From positions 1-64,000 of the forward strand of contig JAHBTW010000023.1 of NCBI GenBank assembly GCA_019638385.1: a DNA stretch of 64,000 bases. Reading direction: 5' to 3'. The stretch is from Saprospiraceae bacterium (GTDB taxonomy: Bacteria > Bacteroidota > Bacteroidia > Chitinophagales > Saprospiraceae). Below the pieces are notes generated by a model. The model searched no databases, had not been told where the DNA came from, and saw only the letters and a list, made by a program, of their open reading frames with translations. The position numbers were made by a program, and so were the translations under genes. Positions 62,153-64,000 of this stretch are shown here, in pieces (positions within the stretch are counted from its first letter, which is position 1; each line of letters begins with the position of its first letter).

Positions 62153-64000
62153 TTACAGCCAGCGCGCCAATGCCAAATCTTGCCGGTGCGGCAACAATCT
62201 GTGTTTTGGATACATGCGCAGACCGTATTCATACACACCCGCCATGCCCGGCTCAACGGCGCATTTAAAAACGACCTGACCGTTTTGATCGGATTTCAAC
62301 GTCATCTCCTCGCGAAGGCGAATATGGAGTTCTTCCTCATTGATGCGTTTGAAAAACACCAATTCCACGCCGATGTCCTGAGCGCTTAGCCCGTTGAGAT
62401 GGAGAGATACTTTGGCCGTAAAAGGACGCCCTAAGGGCAGAGCAAAATTATCGGTATCGTACAGTTGGATATCGGCCACTTTGATGTTGTACCACGATTG
62501 CGTCATGCGGGCTTTCCACTCGGTCAGTTCGGTCGCTTCCGCATATTTAGATTTTGTCATGCTGCGGCTGCGTGCTCCGAGTTTGTTGTAAAAGCGCTCG
62601 TAGTAGTCGTCAAGCATTCGCTTCATGGTGAATTGAGGCGCTATTTCCGCAAAGGTTTTGCGAATGTGCGCGATCCACTGTTGCGGAATGCCTTGCTCGT
62701 CGCGGTCGAAGTAAGCCGGCACGATTTCGTCTTCCAGCAGGTTGTAAATCGTCTCGGCATCCAATTCATTTTGGAGATTGGCTTCTTTGTAGGTATCCTC
62801 CAATGGCAATGCCCATCCGGCGCCGGGGCGGTACCCTTCGGCCCACCATCCGTCGAGCACGCTGAAATTGAGCACGCCGTTCATCACAGCTTTCATACCG
62901 CTGGTACCGGACGCCTCTTTGGGGCGAGTCGGGGTATTGAGCCACACATCCACGCCTTGCACGAGCAGCTTGGCCATTTCCATGTTGTAATCTTCGAGAA
63001 AGATAATTTTTCCGGCCAGATCGGGCCGACGGGAAATATTAACGATGTGGCGGATGAGTTCCTGCCCGCCTTTGTCAGCAGGGTGCGCCTTGCCGGCATA
63101 GAGCAGCAGCACCGGGCGATCCTGATTGTGCAAAATTTGTACCAAACGCTCCATGTTGGTAAACAGCAAGTGCGCGCGCTTGTAAGTGGCAAACCGGCGG
63201 GCGAAGCCGATGACCAATGCATCGGAACGAATGGCGCCGAGCGCTTCGAATATAAACCGCGGACTTTCGCCCCGGCGGGTGAGATCGGCCTGCAACTTAG
63301 TTTTTACATAGCGGAGCAGGCGCTCTTTGAGTGTTTGGCGAATGCCCAAAATATCTGCTGCCGGCGCATTGGCAATACCCGCCCAAGTCTTTGGGTCGGA
63401 TTGGGTTTTGAGAAAATCCGCCCCGAACAGTTTCTTGTGCAACGCATGCCATTCCGGCGCTACCCAGGTGGGGTAATGTACGCTGTTGGTGACGTAGCCG
63501 ATGTGCAACTCTTCGTGGTGATAGCCGGGATACAGTTCCGCAAACATTTTGCGCGACACTTCGCCGTGCAGGCGGCTCACGCCGTTGACTTCCTGTGACA
63601 GGCGAATGGCTAAATGGCTCATAGAAAATGTCTCATAAGGGTTGGCGGGGTCTAATCGCCCCAATGCCATGAACTCATACCAGGAAATGCCCAATTGTTT
63701 TACAAAACCCTCAAAGTACGTCCGCATCATGTTCTCCGGGAAATTGTCGTGGCCGGCAGGCACCGGCGTATGCGTGGTAAAGAGCGCAGATGCCCGCACC
63801 GCCTCACTTGCTTCGTCGAAACTGAGGCTCCTGACAGCTATGAGGTCGCGGAGCCGCTGCAATTGCAGGAAGGCCGCGTGGCCTTCGTTGCAATGGAAAA
63901 TTTCGGGTTCGATGCCGATTTTTTGGAGTGCTTTTACCCCGCCCATGCCGAGCAGAATTTCCTGGCGGAGGCGGAATTCGTTGTCGCCGCCGTACAGCGA
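62153..64000 (-). CDS. glgP: Alpha-glucan (glycogen) phosphorylase, 3' part of gene
   Basis: The visible 615 residues are the C-terminal part of a phosphorylase that releases glucose 1-phosphate from glycogen or maltodextrin. The frame is open to the right edge (SLYGGDNEFRLRQEILLG precedes MGGVKALQKIG), so the N-terminus is outside the window. Visible features are the CNEGHAAF block, TTHTPVPAGHD, the PLP-phosphate region ARRFATYKRAHLLF and the PLP-binding Lys in EASGTSGMKAVMNGVLNFS. The C-terminal extension with LHLNGLSAQDIGVELVF matches the DUF3417-containing (Thermotoga-type) phosphorylases. A heptad spacer abuts the stop codon. Confidence 0.95.
   Translation of the reverse strand, partial: SLYGGDNEFRLRQEILLGMGGVKALQKIGIEPEIFHCNEGHAAFLQLQRLRDLIAVRSLSFDEASEAVRASALFTTHTPVPAGHDNFPENMMRTYFEGFVKQLGISWYEFMALGRLDPANPYETFSMSHLAIRLSQEVNGVSRLHGEVSRKMFAELYPGYHHEELHIGYVTNSVHYPTWVAPEWHALHKKLFGADFLKTQSDPKTWAGIANAPAADILGIRQTLKERLLRYVKTKLQADLTRRGESPRFIFEALGAIRSDALVIGFARRFATYKRAHLLFTNMERLVQILHNQDRPVLLLYAGKAHPADKGGQELIRHIVNISRRPDLAGKIIFLEDYNMEMAKLLVQGVDVWLNTPTRPKEASGTSGMKAVMNGVLNFSVLDGWWAEGYRPGAGWALPLEDTYKEANLQNELDAETIYNLLEDEIVPAYFDRDEQGIPQQWIAHIRKTFAEIAPQFTMKRMLDDYYERFYNKLGARSRSMTKSKYAEATELTEWKARMTQSWYNIKVADIQLYDTDNFALPLGRPFTAKVSLHLNGLSAQDIGVELVFFKRINEEELHIRLREEMTLKSDQNGQVVFKCAVEPGMAGVYEYGLRMYPKHRLLPHRQDLALARWL

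Overview
The window looks like a chromosomal segment of a Bacteroidota species, probably a Saprospiria/Lewinella-type organism with roughly half G+C. The evidence is: eight genes encoding secreted proteins with a C-terminal type IX secretion (T9SS) type A sorting domain; the gliding lipoprotein gene gldB; DUF6089 and OmpA/thrombospondin-type-3 outer-membrane proteins; lipoprotein signals; and the Bacteroidota -7 promoter element TAnnTTTG upstream of many genes. No prophage, insertion sequence, CRISPR array or rRNA was found. One tRNA, Arg(CCT), is present.

Layout. 0.3-7.8 kb: ndk, nrnA, an FKBP isomerase, prfB (with its +1 programmed frameshift intact), cutA, an LpxH-like phosphoesterase, an AspA-like amidohydrolase and a DNA glycosylase. 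7.9-20 kb: a T9SS cargo, an FAD oxidoreductase, an Rpn-type nuclease, YjbR, tRNA-Arg, paaI, nadC, a porin-like protein, gldB, a 2-oxoglutarate oxygenase, tatA, DUF937, TraB/GumN and Crp/Fnr proteins. 20-26.4 kb: OmpA-TSP3 and DUF6089 proteins, two tandem secreted thioredoxin proteins and thiL. 26.5-31.3 kb: three consecutive T9SS cargo genes, the first interrupted by a 10-C tract. 31.3-41 kb: an M28 glutaminyl-cyclase-like lipoprotein, nadD, dnaN, a non-catalytic M16 protein, then a tight operon of a phosphohexomutase, an SLC13 transporter, a histidine kinase with a cNMP-like sensor domain, and a response regulator. 41-52 kb: Uma2 nuclease, small membrane proteins and lipoproteins, mpg, two T9SS cargos, yigZ, an amidase, a thioesterase and RNase D. 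52-64 kb: a large AsmA-like protein, two T9SS cargos, a broken or switched-off beta-helix gene, a VWA protein, an ECF sigma/anti-sigma pair and the 3' part of an alpha-glucan phosphorylase that leaves the window.

Most genes are housekeeping or cell-envelope genes with no single shared pathway. The most unusual features lie between genes. At least nine spacers carry degenerate tandem repeats with a 7-nt period. Their sequences differ from site to site, and several are arranged as inverted pairs. In one place a perfect-length (GAGGGGC)9 array sits where the start of a surface-protein gene should be; because 7 is not a multiple of 3, changes in unit number would switch reading frame. Together with the poly-C tract in another secreted-protein gene, this suggests phase-variable (or decaying) surface proteins.

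All calls are from reading the sequence. No database search or folding program was run, so family names rest on recognised motifs and similarity from memory.
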